A stretch of 64,000 bases of DNA from Sediminibacterium goheungense (GCF_004361915.1 NZ_SNWP01000016.1:1-64000); one strand, 5' to 3'. Shown: positions 18,059 to 26,694, numbered from the stretch's first letter. Made by a program: numbers and translations. The notes: a model not told the origin generated them from the letters alone.

Positions 18059-18478
18059 ATGAAACTGATCAAACGCATTACAAAAGGAATCCTGATCCTG
18101 TTTCTGGTACTGTTTGCCAGTCTTTTCATATACGCCAACTGGAGCGAGCCCAGTTTGGGAGAAAGGGTTTATATGGAGAATCCTACGCAAATCGTGGTTA
18201 TGCGTTTTCCAGAGGGATTTACGGGGAAAGATTCTGCTGCTATCGACCACTACTTCATGACACAAAAAGGGGTGTATTCAAATATTGTCAGCCTCAATAG
18301 CCAGACATTATGCGTAACCATTGATCCAAGAGTAACCAATCGTTCAGCTATACTGGATGCCGCCAAAGCATACAATACATCTATTGTTGAACGTGCACCA
18401 CTGAATTCCAGAGCTGAATGTCCGGTAAATCTGCATGCTTTCAGGAAAATTACCTATGCCCTGAATGTTCGTAAGTAA
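18059..18478 (+). CDS. Hypothetical membrane-anchored protein
   Basis: About 139 residues from ATG 18059 (MKLIKRITKGILILFLVLF), which gives one N-terminal membrane segment and a periplasmic or extracellular remainder. An alternative ATG at 18038 adds seven residues. Two Cys (in QTLCVTI and RAECPVN) are present in the soluble part. AAIDHYFMTQKGVYSN and VTNRSAILDAAKAY suggest a compact alpha/beta fold that may resemble heavy-metal-associated domains, but the CxxC motif is absent. No family recognised. The lipoprotein hemoglobin gene follows 36 bp later on the same strand. Confidence 0.7.
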   Translation: MKLIKRITKGILILFLVLFASLFIYANWSEPSLGERVYMENPTQIVVMRFPEGFTGKDSAAIDHYFMTQKGVYSNIVSLNSQTLCVTIDPRVTNRSAILDAAKAYNTSIVERAPLNSRAECPVNLHAFRKITYALNVRK

Positions 18479-18514
18479 ATATCATTTCATCACTAACCAA
18501 TAAATCAATAAAAA

Positions 18515-18982
18515 ATGAAAAAAAGTCTGTTACGTATGTCAGCTGTAGCACTTTCTGCTGCTATGCTGTTTACAGCATGTAAAAAAGATGATGCACCGCC
18601 TGCAAACGCTGGGAGCGAATTGTACAAAAGGCTGGGTAGTAATGCCGGTATAAAGAAAGTAGTGGACGACTTTATAGGCATTGTAGTAGCCGATAATGTG
18701 ATCAACGGTTTTTTTGCAAATACCGCAAAATCCCAGGAGCGGGTAGATGATCTTAAAATGAACCTCGTAAACCAGATTGGTCAGGCTGTTGGTGGACCGG
18801 AAAAGTATACAGGTTTGTCTATGAAGGCGGCGCATGTGGGGCTGGGTATTAAAGATGTGCATTTCAATGCATTGGTAAACGACCTGGTTGCGGCATTGAA
18901 AAAGAACAATGTAAGTGACGCAGATGTGAATACCATTGGCGGGGTATTACTGCCTATGAGAGCAGACATTGTTGAGCCTTAA
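18515..18982 (+). CDS. Group 1 truncated hemoglobin, lipoprotein form
   Basis: A 155-residue protein. MKKSLLRMSAVALSAAMLFTAC is a lipoprotein signal with the lipid-modified Cys at residue 22. The rest is a truncated globin: ELYKRLGSNAGIKKVVDDF (A/B helices), GGPEKYTGLSMKAAH, and GLGIKDVHFNALVNDL with the likely proximal haem His at residue 116. In classical trHbN the B-helix reads DFYxRV with Tyr B10; here it is DFIGIV, so that distal Tyr is missing. Lipid anchoring places the haem outside the cytoplasm, which is unusual for a globin and argues against simple cytoplasmic NO detoxification. Followed by a terminator. Confidence 0.85.
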   Translation: MKKSLLRMSAVALSAAMLFTACKKDDAPPANAGSELYKRLGSNAGIKKVVDDFIGIVVADNVINGFFANTAKSQERVDDLKMNLVNQIGQAVGGPEKYTGLSMKAAHVGLGIKDVHFNALVNDLVAALKKNNVSDADVNTIGGVLLPMRADIVEP

Positions 18983-19020
18983 TCCGGAATGGATTATTTA
19001 TAGGTTGTATCAAGGTTAAA

Positions 19021-19046
19021 CCTGTCCGTTCCCGGACGGGTTTTTT
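19021..19046 (+). terminator. Terminator after the hemoglobin gene
   Basis: Stem CCTGTCCG / CGGACGGG (one G-T pair) with a short loop, followed by TTTTTT on the plus strand, 38 bases past the stop. Confidence 0.85.
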
Positions 19047-19050
19047 CATT

Positions 19051-19080
19051 TTGACCGGGTGCCTGAAAACAATACCTTTG
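19051..19080 (+). promoter_or_regulatory. Predicted nusB promoter
   Basis: TTG (19051-19053), a 19-base spacer and TACCTTTG (19073-19080), an exact match to the Bacteroidota consensus, placed directly after a terminator and 25 bases before the nusB ATG. Confidence 0.7.
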
Positions 19081-19105
19081 CCGCTTCCAAACAAGTTCTT
19101 ACCAG

Positions 19106-20029
19106 ATGATCAGTAGAAGAAATATTCGTGTGAAAGTGATGCAGCTGCTCTATATGATAGAGGCTGCCGATACAAGTGTGACCCGTCAGAAACCGGAAGT
19201 TGAATTAAAAAAGCAATTCGATCAAACAACATCCCTGTTTGTTTACCTGCTTTATTTTATTACACAGGTAGCCCGCTATGCGGAAACCAATGCGGTAAAA
19301 CGTGCTTCACGTAACCTGCCAACCAATGCCGACCTGAACGTAAACACTAAAATAGCAGGTAATGAACTCCTGTGGATCATTCTGGAAAGTGCCACTTTCC
19401 AGAAAGCGATAGAAATCTATCTGCCTGAGAAAATACTGGATAAGGATCTTGTACAGAAAGTTTACAATGAACTTACAGAAACGACTCAATATCAGGAATA
19501 TATATCTGTTGAGGGTAGGGATAAGAATAAGGAAAGAGAAATTATTAAACTCATTTTTACCCATCTCATGCTTCCCAATGAGTCATTCACAAGTCATATT
19601 GAAGAGCATTATAATAACTGGGATGACGATGCAGAGATGATGGAACAGCTCATGCTGAATTATATTCAGAAGCCAGCCAGTTATAACCTGCAGGAAATGG
19701 TGAGTCAGGAAAAATGGCAGTTTGCCAAATCATTACTTATTACAAGTATTGAGAAAAAAGAGCAGGCTACTGAACTGATCAAACCCAAATTAAAAAACTG
19801 GGATGCTGAAAGAATAGCACAGTTAGATATGGTACTGATGAGAATGGGCGTTTGTGAATTGCTGTACTTTGAAACCATTCCGACAAAAGTAACCATCAAT
19901 GAATACATTGATCTTGCAAAAGAGTATAGCACACAACAAAGTGGGCAGTTTGTGAATGGTATTCTCGATAATATCCATAAAGAACTGACAGAAGCAGGCA
20001 AGATCCAAAAAATCGGATATAAGAAATAA
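19106..20029 (+). CDS. nusB: Transcription antitermination factor NusB (long Bacteroidota form)
   Basis: A 307-residue protein, about twice the length of E. coli NusB. It starts RRNIRVKVMQLLYMIEA, the RNA-binding N-terminal helix. The C-terminal third (WQFAKSLLITSIEKKEQATELI, RIAQLDMVLMRMGVCELLYF, PTKVTINEYIDLAKEYS, FVNGILDNI) is the conserved NusB fold. NusB joins NusE/S10 at boxA in rRNA antitermination. The middle of the protein is the lineage-specific insertion. It is followed at 29 bp by a DUF1573 gene and yajC, a gene order familiar in Bacteroidota. The stop codon lies in a short 7-nt-period repeat (20027-20050). Confidence 0.93.
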   Translation: MISRRNIRVKVMQLLYMIEAADTSVTRQKPEVELKKQFDQTTSLFVYLLYFITQVARYAETNAVKRASRNLPTNADLNVNTKIAGNELLWIILESATFQKAIEIYLPEKILDKDLVQKVYNELTETTQYQEYISVEGRDKNKEREIIKLIFTHLMLPNESFTSHIEEHYNNWDDDAEMMEQLMLNYIQKPASYNLQEMVSQEKWQFAKSLLITSIEKKEQATELIKPKLKNWDAERIAQLDMVLMRMGVCELLYFETIPTKVTINEYIDLAKEYSTQQSGQFVNGILDNIHKELTEAGKIQKIGYKK

Positions 20030-20058
20030 GTAACGAGGAACAAGTAACAAGTTTTTTT

Positions 20059-20499
20059 ATGAAAAGAATAGTTGTTATTGTGTTTATAGTCAGTAGCTGG
20101 ATGATGGCCTGTACCGGGCCCGATAAAACTGCACCGGCGGCAGATTCTCATCTGGCAGACACTGCCAATTACACCACCATACAATGGCTGGATTCACTGG
20201 TGGATTTTGGTACCATTACACAGGGTGAGAAAATACAGCTGAAGTTCAGGTTTAAGAATACGGGTAATAAGCCCCTTTTTATTACCAATGTGAGAGCAGG
20301 ATGTGGCTGTACGGTTCCGAGTTATACAAAAGAAGCAGTGGCGCCAGGTGCAGAAGGAGAGGTGATGGCTGCATTCGATACCAATCGCTCGCTGGCTGGA
20401 GATACCAGAAAAACAGTGGTGGTGCATACAAATACCCGTAATGGAAGCGAACACAACCTTATCTTTACAGGCCATGTAAAAGAAGCAAAAGTTAATTAG
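20059..20499 (+). CDS. DUF1573 lipoprotein
   Basis: A 146-residue protein. MKRIVVIVFIVSSWMMAC is a lipoprotein signal with Cys 18. The rest is a single Ig-like DUF1573 domain: VDFGTITQGEKIQLKFRFKN, then VRAGCGCTVPSY with the paired Cys characteristic of the family, and a C-terminal strand HNLIFTGHV. Function is not established for this family. Its place between nusB and yajC is conserved in relatives as far as I know, but no role in either process is shown. Confidence 0.88.
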   Translation: MKRIVVIVFIVSSWMMACTGPDKTAPAADSHLADTANYTTIQWLDSLVDFGTITQGEKIQLKFRFKNTGNKPLFITNVRAGCGCTVPSYTKEAVAPGAEGEVMAAFDTNRSLAGDTRKTVVVHTNTRNGSEHNLIFTGHVKEAKVN

Positions 20500-20524
20500 T
20501 CATTTATCATTTAAACAAATAACA

Positions 20525-20860
20525 ATGTTTTATCTCAATTCAGTATTACTTGCAGCTGGCGGACAACAAGGTGGTGGAATGGTACAGTTGGTAATGATGG
20601 GTGCCATCATTCTCGTGTTTTGGTTATTTATGATCCGCCCACAGGCGAAAAAAGCCAAAGAGCAGAAAAAATTCGTGGATAACATGCAAAAAGGCGATAA
20701 AATTGTAACCATTGCAGGTATCCACGGTGTGATCAATAAGATCAATGAAGACAATACCATTCAATTGGAAGTAAGTCCCGGCAGCTACCTGAAGATTGAA
20801 AAATCTTCTGTAAGTATGGAATGGAGTGCTGCGATTAATAAGTCTTCAGACAAGAAATAA
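20525..20860 (+). CDS. yajC: Preprotein translocase subunit YajC
   Basis: A 111-residue accessory subunit of the SecDF-YajC complex. MVQLVMMGAIILVFWLFMIRPQAKKAKEQKKF is the single membrane helix followed by the conserved RPQ-K motif. GDKIVTIAGIHGVINKINEDN is the cytoplasmic domain. It is 25 bp downstream of the DUF1573 gene and closes the nusB-DUF1573-yajC unit, with a terminator following. Confidence 0.95.
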   Translation: MFYLNSVLLAAGGQQGGGMVQLVMMGAIILVFWLFMIRPQAKKAKEQKKFVDNMQKGDKIVTIAGIHGVINKINEDNTIQLEVSPGSYLKIEKSSVSMEWSAAINKSSDKK

Positions 20861-20882
20861 TCATCTTCATCAAAAGAAAATA

Positions 20883-20911
20883 AAGGTTCGGGAAGTCTCT
20901 TTCCGAACCTT
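20883..20911 (+). terminator. Terminator after yajC
   Basis: A 9-bp perfect stem AAGGTTCGG / CCGAACCTT, 23 bases past the yajC stop and followed by TCTTGTTTT. Confidence 0.8.
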
Positions 20912-20930
20912 CTTGTTTTATCTTTAGCTT

Positions 20931-21533
20931 GTGTTAAAAATTGGTCTCACCGGCGGTATTGGCAGTGGAAAATCTACTGTGGCGGGTATCTTTCAGGTAC
21001 TGGGTATTCCTGTGTTTGATGCCGATGCCAATGCAAGGCAACTGATGGAATCAGATGCACAATTACAAAAAGAGGTAGTGACATTGTTTGGTTCATCGGC
21101 TTACGAGGCAGGGAAGCTTAACCGCAAACTGATAGCTGATATTGTTTTTCAGGATCCTTTCCAACTCGAAAAACTCAATGCCATCGTACATCCGGCTACC
21201 ATCAGGGCCGCAGAAGAATGGGCCATCCGTCAGAACGCACCTTATATTATCAAAGAAGCTGCGCTTTTCTTTGAAGCAGGGTCAGCCGATGGTATGGATT
21301 ATATCATAGGTGTTTATGCACCTCAGCATGTGCGTTTACATCGTGTGATGAAAAGAGATCAGGTGTCAAGAGAAGATGTTTTGCATAGAATGCAAAGACA
21401 GATCCAAGAGGAAATAAAAATGCGTTTGTGTGATTATGTGGTGTTAAATGATGATCAACACCTGGTAATACCACAGGTTTTACAGTTGCATGAAAGGTTT
21501 TTAGAGGAAGCTAAAGAACCCCTTTATGAATAA
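20931..21533 (+). CDS. coaE: Dephospho-CoA kinase
   Basis: Last step of coenzyme A synthesis, phosphorylating the 3'-OH of dephospho-CoA. It has 200 residues from a GTG start at 20931; GLTGGIGSGKSTVA follows at residue 4, so no earlier start is needed. GGIGSGKST is the P-loop, FDADANARQLM the CoA-site Asp region, and ERRVMKRDQ-type HRVMKRDQVSRED the lid. The final eight bases overlap the ATG of the cupin gene, and the next two genes also overlap or abut, so coaE heads a four-gene run. Confidence 0.95.
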   Translation: MLKIGLTGGIGSGKSTVAGIFQVLGIPVFDADANARQLMESDAQLQKEVVTLFGSSAYEAGKLNRKLIADIVFQDPFQLEKLNAIVHPATIRAAEEWAIRQNAPYIIKEAALFFEAGSADGMDYIIGVYAPQHVRLHRVMKRDQVSREDVLHRMQRQIQEEIKMRLCDYVVLNDDQHLVIPQVLQLHERFLEEAKEPLYE

Positions 21534-21885
21534 AGTAAATGTAAGAGAGGCTTTTGAAAAAGTAAATGGATACTGGAATCCCACGGTAGCTGGAGCTTTG
21601 AACGGACAGGAAGTGAAACTGGTAAAATTCAAAGGGCCCTTTACCTGGCATCATCACGACAACGAAGATGAATTGTTTTATGTAGTTAAGGGGTCTTTTG
21701 TGATGGAAATGAGAGATCAGAATATTACCCTGCATGAAGGTGATTTTCTGGTGGTTCCCAAAGGCGTGGAACACAGACCCAATGCGGACGAAGAAGTATG
21801 GGTCATGTTATTTGAGCCTGCAACTACCCTGAATACAGGCAATACAGAAAATGAATTCACAAAACATAGATTAGACAGATTATGA
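21526..21885 (+). CDS. Cupin-domain protein
   Basis: A 119-residue single cupin. FTWHHHDNEDELFYVVKG carries the metal-binding His-His...Glu set of cupin motif 1, and LVVPKGVEHRP the His of motif 2. It resembles small mannose-6-phosphate-isomerase-like cupins of unknown substrate. It overlaps coaE by 8 bp (ATGAATAA) and the next gene by 4 bp (ATGA), so translation is probably coupled. Confidence 0.85.
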   Translation: MNKVNVREAFEKVNGYWNPTVAGALNGQEVKLVKFKGPFTWHHHDNEDELFYVVKGSFVMEMRDQNITLHEGDFLVVPKGVEHRPNADEEVWVMLFEPATTLNTGNTENEFTKHRLDRL

Positions 21886-22208
21886 TTGCAGCAACACCAA
21901 AGCCACCCTATTACGCGGTAATCTTTACCAACGAATTAACCGTATATACAGATGGATATGAGGCCATGGCTGAAAAAATGTGCGAAATGGCATTACAGGA
22001 GCCTGGTTGTCTTGGTTTTGAATCGGTTAGAAATGGTTTAGGTATCACTATTTCTTATTGGGATAGCCTTGAATCCATCAAAAACTGGAAAGCCAATACC
22101 GAGCATCTGGAAGCGCAGCATTTAGGTAGAGAAATTTGGTATAAATACTTTAAAACAAGAATTTGCAAAGTAGAAAGAGATTATGGCTTCGAAAGAAACG
22201 TTGAGTAA
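21882..22208 (+). CDS. Antibiotic biosynthesis monooxygenase (ABM) domain protein
   Basis: A 108-residue dimeric ferredoxin-like ABM domain. YYAVIFTNELT is the first strand, MAEKMCEMALQEPGCLGFESVR the helix and strand, and GITISYWDSLESIKNWKANTEHLEAQHLGREIWYKYFKTRICKVER the typical W/H-rich C-terminal half. Members act as quinol or haem monooxygenases or as unrelated heme-binding proteins, so the reaction is unknown. Start overlaps the cupin stop by 4 bp. Confidence 0.85.
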   Translation: MIAATPKPPYYAVIFTNELTVYTDGYEAMAEKMCEMALQEPGCLGFESVRNGLGITISYWDSLESIKNWKANTEHLEAQHLGREIWYKYFKTRICKVERDYGFERNVE

Positions 22209-22229
22209 ATATAATCCCCTTCTGAATAT

Positions 22230-23474
22230 ATGATCCTTGCCCCCCAAGCCCCCAATGAACAGGAACGTTTATTGGAACTCATGCGTTACGAAGTACTCCA
22301 CACCCAGTATGAGGAAGACTTTGATCAGATTGTGAAATTAGCATCATCCATTTGTCAAACACCGATATCGACCATTACACTACTAGACATACACAAGCAA
22401 TGGTTTAAAGCAAAAATTGGTATTGATAATACAGATGGCGCCCGAGACACTTCTTTTTGCGGGCATGCCATATTGCAATCTGATATCATGGAAGTAAGTG
22501 ATGCACTTACAGATGAACGTTTTCATGATAATCCGCTTGTACTCGATGATCCCAAAATCAGATTTTATGCAGGATACCCGCTGGTGAGTCCGGCAGGTTA
22601 TACATTGGGAACACTTTGTGTGATAGATAATGTTCCCAGAAGCCTTACAGATGAACAGAAATTCACCTTGCGTACACTTGGTAATCAGGTGATGAAATTA
22701 TTTGAGCTGCGTTTAAAAAATAAAGAAGAGCTTGTCAGGAACCAGCTGATTGAGGAACAGAAAAAGAAACTGGAAGAATCGAAAGCGATTCAGCATAAAA
22801 TTATTTCCATTATTGCCCACGATGTAAGAGGACCTGTTGCTTCTGTAAAAGCCATGATTGAACTCACCAAAGAAAAAAAACTGACAGAGGCTGAAATAAC
22901 GGAACTGATGGATTTGCTGGATAAACAACTGGATGGAACGCTGGGTATGCTTACCAACCTGGTTGAATGGGGAAGTATTCTGTTGAAAAAAGAAAGCCTG
23001 AGCCTGGAAAGGGTCACTTTAGGGGTTCTCACAGAAAGACTTCTAAATGACCTGCAACCTTTTACCAGTATTAAGGAAAATAAGCTTATTAACAGGGTGA
23101 GCAAGGATTGTAAAGTATGGGCTGATGAAAATACACTCAGGTTCATGCTTCGCAATATCATCGGTAATGCCAATAAATTTACCAGTAAGGGCATTATATC
23201 AATCGCATCAGAGAAAATGGATAATGGGATGGTGAAAATTTCCATAACAGATTCAGGATGTGGAATGCCCGAATCTGTTCAAAAACACTTGTTCAATCCC
23301 ACAAAACGTCAAAGTCGTGAAGGAACCCATAAAGAAAAGGGGAGTGGACTTGGACTTATTCTTACCAAAGAATTCGCAGAAGCCATGAATGGGCATGTTG
23401 AAGTACAAAGCAAAGAGGGCGAGGGAACAACGGTAAGTATATTCATACCTGTAGCAGTGAGTAGTGAATCGTGA
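22230..23474 (+). CDS. GAF-domain sensor histidine kinase
   Basis: A 414-residue soluble kinase. GAF domain at about residues 25-165, a coiled coil at 165-190, then the dimerisation box SIIAHDVRGPVAS with phospho-acceptor His 197. The ATPase domain follows with RNIIGNANKF (N box), ITDSGCGMP (G1) and KGSGLGLIL (G2). No membrane segment, receiver domain or adjacent response regulator is present, so the partner must be elsewhere. The C-terminal codons and stop (VSSES) lie in a 7-nt-period repeat (GTGAGTA GTGAATC GTGAATG), which may have remodelled the end of the gene. Last gene of the coaE run. Confidence 0.92.
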   Translation: MILAPQAPNEQERLLELMRYEVLHTQYEEDFDQIVKLASSICQTPISTITLLDIHKQWFKAKIGIDNTDGARDTSFCGHAILQSDIMEVSDALTDERFHDNPLVLDDPKIRFYAGYPLVSPAGYTLGTLCVIDNVPRSLTDEQKFTLRTLGNQVMKLFELRLKNKEELVRNQLIEEQKKKLEESKAIQHKIISIIAHDVRGPVASVKAMIELTKEKKLTEAEITELMDLLDKQLDGTLGMLTNLVEWGSILLKKESLSLERVTLGVLTERLLNDLQPFTSIKENKLINRVSKDCKVWADENTLRFMLRNIIGNANKFTSKGIISIASEKMDNGMVKISITDSGCGMPESVQKHLFNPTKRQSREGTHKEKGSGLGLILTKEFAEAMNGHVEVQSKEGEGTTVSIFIPVAVSSES

Positions 23475-23653
23475 ATGGTGAATGGTCAATGGTGAATAAA
23501 AAAAAATATTGTGTTTACACAATATTGATTGTCGGGGTCAAGTTTCGTTTATTGACCATTGACCATTGACCATTGACCATTGACCATTGACCATTGACCA
23601 TTGACCATTGACCATTGACCATTGACCATTGACCATTGACCATTGACCATTCG
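23458..23653. repeat. Compound heptamer element with 14-copy ATTGACC array
   Basis: From 23458 there are six degenerate heptamers of the type GTGAATG/GTCAATG. A small perfect palindrome follows (AATATTGTG TTTA CACAATATT, 23505-23526). From 23551 to 23648 there are fourteen perfect ATTGACC units. The left heptamers are nearly the reverse complement of the array (about 19 of 20 bases around AATGGTCAATGG), so the whole is a hairpin element with one arm expanded. It separates two convergent genes: it contains the histidine kinase stop and ends five bases from the phosphatase stop. Confidence 0.93.
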
Positions 23654-25300
23654 CTATTTCCCGCCCGCAACTTCCTCAATCACTTTACCCACAGCACCAT
23701 TGGGCATTTGTATACTGAGCATGGCAGCTACCGTTACGGCAATATCGGTCATGTATCTTTCTTTATAGCTTTTGCCGGGTTTCACTTTCCATCCATACCA
23801 TACCAATGGAATATGTGCATCGTATGGATTCCAGACACTATGATCGGTTCCTTTGCTGTTATCCTTAAACCAGTTAGGTCGGGGTATTACCTGTAAATCA
23901 GCACTTCTGTAAGGGAAATAACCATTGATCAGGCGTTCACGTATGGTTTGCTGCAGGTTCGATTCCCCAAGCTCTTCTTTATCCACTACACGGTAAATAC
24001 CTTCTTCTTTTTCCATCATTGAAATAATCACTGATTTGATTTCTTCGGTATCCAGTTTTAATGAATCGATTTCTTTGTGGTTGAGGGCAAGATTATAATA
24101 GGTTGAATTAATAATGCCGTTCTTCAGTTTATATTTTGACTGTAATTCTGCATTCACCTTTCTTACTATAGTACCCAATGGAATAGAGCCCCCTGGCAGG
24201 TTATGTTCTTTAAGAAATCCCGGAACATGTGCTGCCCCATGGTCTGCTGTAAGAAACAAAAGATAGTTACCCTTGCCAACCTGTGTATCCAGAAAATTCA
24301 GGAACTGCTCAATATCTTTATCCAGTCTCAGGTAAGTGTCTTCCAGTTCAATGGCATTAGGGCCAAAAGTATGACCAGCATAATCAGGAGAAGATATACT
24401 TACAGCCAGAAAATCTGTCTCCTGACTCTTTCCCATTTTTTCATTTATAGCCGCAGCTTTTGCCATTTCAAAGGTATAAGTGGCAGCCTGAGGCAGGTGA
24501 GGGAATTTGTAATAGTCCTTGCCGATAAAAGATGTTAAGTCGTACGGAAATGTATTTTTAGGGCCAAGCTCCATGCGTTCGTAATCCTTTGCATCCGCCG
24601 AACTCTGCGTGTAAGTATCTATCGGATAAAGTGTTTTCCATCCCTCTTTATAATAAGCATCCGGTAATTTTCTGGCATTGAAATCTTTTACCCACTGTGG
24701 TAGGTCAGTCATATAATAGGTGCTGCTGATAAATACCCCTTTCGATTCGTCATACCAATAAGCAGCATTGGCTGAATGTCCGGCAGGAAGAATAGCACCA
24801 CGGTCTTTGATTGAAATGCCAATCACTTTACTTCTGAAATTAGTGGCCAGGCGCAGTTCATCCGTTACCGTATTACTCACGAGGTTAAATGGACTCATCT
24901 CTCCGTCATGACTGTCTGAGCCTACTGTTTTCACTGATTTGTCTTCTACGCAATACATGCTTTTTTGAAGCTTGCTGTCCCACCAGTTATTTCCGGTAAT
25001 TCCATTGATGGCAGGAACGGTTCCGGTATAAACACAGGCATGTCCGCAGCCCGTAGCAGTAGGAGTGTAAGGAATAAAAGTATTCTCACAGCTAAAGCCC
25101 TGGTTCAGCAAACGGTTGAATCCCCCTTTCCCATAGCGGTTCTGGTAACGGTACAGATAATCCCAGCGCATCTGGTCTATCATTAACCCAACTACCAGTT
25201 TAGGGCGCGAAATACCTGAAGAAGCAGGATTTGTGCTGTTCTGGCTAAAACCTTTATTGATGAGCAGGATAAGGGCAGATATCAGGAATATTTTTTTCAT
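23654..25300 (-). CDS. PafA-type alkaline phosphatase, secreted
   Basis: A 548-residue alkaline phosphatase-superfamily enzyme from ATG 25300, which opens a signal peptide (MKKIFLISALILLINKGFSQ). The in-frame codon at 25417 gives no signal and is unlikely. VGLMIDQMRWDYL carries the first metal Asp, YTPTATGCGHA the nucleophile Thr as in Elizabethkingia PafA, GNNWWD and SIKDRGAILPAGH the Lys and Arg of PafA-type monoesterases, and TADHGAAHVPGF the second metal site. GTDHSVWNPYDAHIP holds the last His. It should release phosphate from organic phosphomonoesters in the periplasm. The stop codon abuts the heptamer array. Confidence 0.9.
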   Translation of the reverse strand: MKKIFLISALILLINKGFSQNSTNPASSGISRPKLVVGLMIDQMRWDYLYRYQNRYGKGGFNRLLNQGFSCENTFIPYTPTATGCGHACVYTGTVPAINGITGNNWWDSKLQKSMYCVEDKSVKTVGSDSHDGEMSPFNLVSNTVTDELRLATNFRSKVIGISIKDRGAILPAGHSANAAYWYDESKGVFISSTYYMTDLPQWVKDFNARKLPDAYYKEGWKTLYPIDTYTQSSADAKDYERMELGPKNTFPYDLTSFIGKDYYKFPHLPQAATYTFEMAKAAAINEKMGKSQETDFLAVSISSPDYAGHTFGPNAIELEDTYLRLDKDIEQFLNFLDTQVGKGNYLLFLTADHGAAHVPGFLKEHNLPGGSIPLGTIVRKVNAELQSKYKLKNGIINSTYYNLALNHKEIDSLKLDTEEIKSVIISMMEKEEGIYRVVDKEELGESNLQQTIRERLINGYFPYRSADLQVIPRPNWFKDNSKGTDHSVWNPYDAHIPLVWYGWKVKPGKSYKERYMTDIAVTVAAMLSIQMPNGAVGKVIEEVAGGK

Positions 25301-25369
25301 GTGACGCAATTTTGCTGAGTTGAAGCTGAATAATCGGGTGTGAAGATAAGGCAGCGTGAATAAATGCCC

Positions 25370-25400
25370 TTGCCCCTTCGCTATGAAAAGGTTATTTTTG
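25370..25400 (+). promoter_or_regulatory. Predicted promoter of the alpha-oxoamine synthase gene
   Basis: TTG (25370-25372), a 20-base spacer and TATTTTTG (25393-25400), matching TAnnTTTG, 34 bases before the ATG at 25435. Confidence 0.65.
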
Positions 25401-25434
25401 CGGCAATTTAGAAACAAAGTAATAATTTAATAAT

Positions 25435-26694
25435 ATGGCAGACATTTTTGAGAAACTGGTTAAGAACTATGGTCCGATTGGTCAGCACCGCGAACGTGCG
25501 CATGGTTACTTTGCTTTCCCTAAACTGGAAGGTGAAATAGGAGGCCGCATGAATTTTCGTGGAAAAGAAATGATTGTATGGAGCCTCAATAACTATCTCG
25601 GACTGGCCAATCATCCGGAAGTACGTAAAACAGATGCAGAAGCTTCTCAGCAATTTGGTCTGGCACTTCCTATGGGAGCCCGTATGATGAGTGGTAACAG
25701 TAATTACCATGAACAACTCGAAAAAGAACTGGCTGAATTTGAATCAAAAGAAGATGCGATCCTCATGAACTTCGGATATCAGGGTATCATGAGTGCTATT
25801 GACGCCATCTGTGGTCGTCATGACGTGATCGTTTACGATGCGGAAAGCCATGCATGTATCATTGATGGTCTGCGCCTGCATCCCGGCCACCGTTATGTGT
25901 TCAAGCATAATGATATAGAAGACTGTGAAAAACAATTGCAAAGAGCAACGGCTTTAATTGAGAAGCAAAAAACAGGCGGTATCCTGGTTATTACAGAAGG
26001 TGTGTTTGGTATGGCCGGTGACCAGGGTAAACTGAAAGAAATTGCTGAACTGAAAAATAAATATGAGTTCCGGTTACTGGTGGATGATGCACATGGATTT
26101 GGTACACTTGGTAAAACAGGTGCCGGCGCTGGTGAAGCACAAGGTTGTCAGGATGCCATTGATCTTTATTTTTCAACTTTTGCGAAATCCATGGCATCTA
26201 TCGGTGCTTTTATGGCCGGTCCAAAAATCATCATTGATTACATTCGCTACAATATCAGATCTCAGATCTTTGCTAAAAGCTTACCCATGCCGATTGTAGT
26301 GGGTAATCTCAAAAGACTGGATATGCTGAGAACCATGCCGGAGCTGAAAGAAAAACTCTGGAGCAATGCGATGAAACTGCAGAATGGTCTGAAAGAAAGA
26401 GGTTTTGATATCGGTAAAACAGATACACCTGTTACACCTGTTTACATGAAGGGTGGGGTAGAAGAAGCTACTGCGATGGTAATGGATCTGCGTGAGAACT
26501 ACCATATATTCTGCTCGATTGTGGTATATCCTGTTATTCCGAAAGGACATATCATTTATCGCTTAATTCCTACCGCAGCGCACACCGATCAGGATATTGA
26601 AGAAACACTGAAGGCATTCAGTGAAACCAAGGCAAAACTGGACGCAGGTGCCTATAAGGCGGAAGCTATTCCTGATATGGCGGAAACGAAGTAA
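25435..26694 (+). CDS. Alpha-oxoamine synthase, probably serine palmitoyltransferase
   Basis: A 419-residue PLP enzyme that condenses an acyl-CoA with an amino acid. NNYLGLANHPEV (N-terminal signature), MGARMMSGNSNYHEQLE, ESHACIIDGLRL (PLP-stacking His), VDDAHGFGTLGKTGAG (Asp and His on PLP) and FSTFAKSMASIGAF with the Schiff-base Lys are in family order. The TFAKSMAS context resembles bacterial serine palmitoyltransferases more than Kbl (glycine C-acetyltransferase). If so, it makes 3-ketodihydrosphingosine for sphingolipids. Kbl or BioF remain alternatives. Divergent from the phosphatase gene, with its own promoter and a shared terminator. Confidence 0.72.
   Translation: MADIFEKLVKNYGPIGQHRERAHGYFAFPKLEGEIGGRMNFRGKEMIVWSLNNYLGLANHPEVRKTDAEASQQFGLALPMGARMMSGNSNYHEQLEKELAEFESKEDAILMNFGYQGIMSAIDAICGRHDVIVYDAESHACIIDGLRLHPGHRYVFKHNDIEDCEKQLQRATALIEKQKTGGILVITEGVFGMAGDQGKLKEIAELKNKYEFRLLVDDAHGFGTLGKTGAGAGEAQGCQDAIDLYFSTFAKSMASIGAFMAGPKIIIDYIRYNIRSQIFAKSLPMPIVVGNLKRLDMLRTMPELKEKLWSNAMKLQNGLKERGFDIGKTDTPVTPVYMKGGVEEATAMVMDLRENYHIFCSIVVYPVIPKGHIIYRLIPTAAHTDQDIEETLKAFSETKAKLDAGAYKAEAIPDMAETK

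Noticed and set aside
23551..23648. CRISPR array
   Set aside because: The repeats are 7 bp and contiguous with no spacers, and no cas genes are present; it is a simple tandem array.
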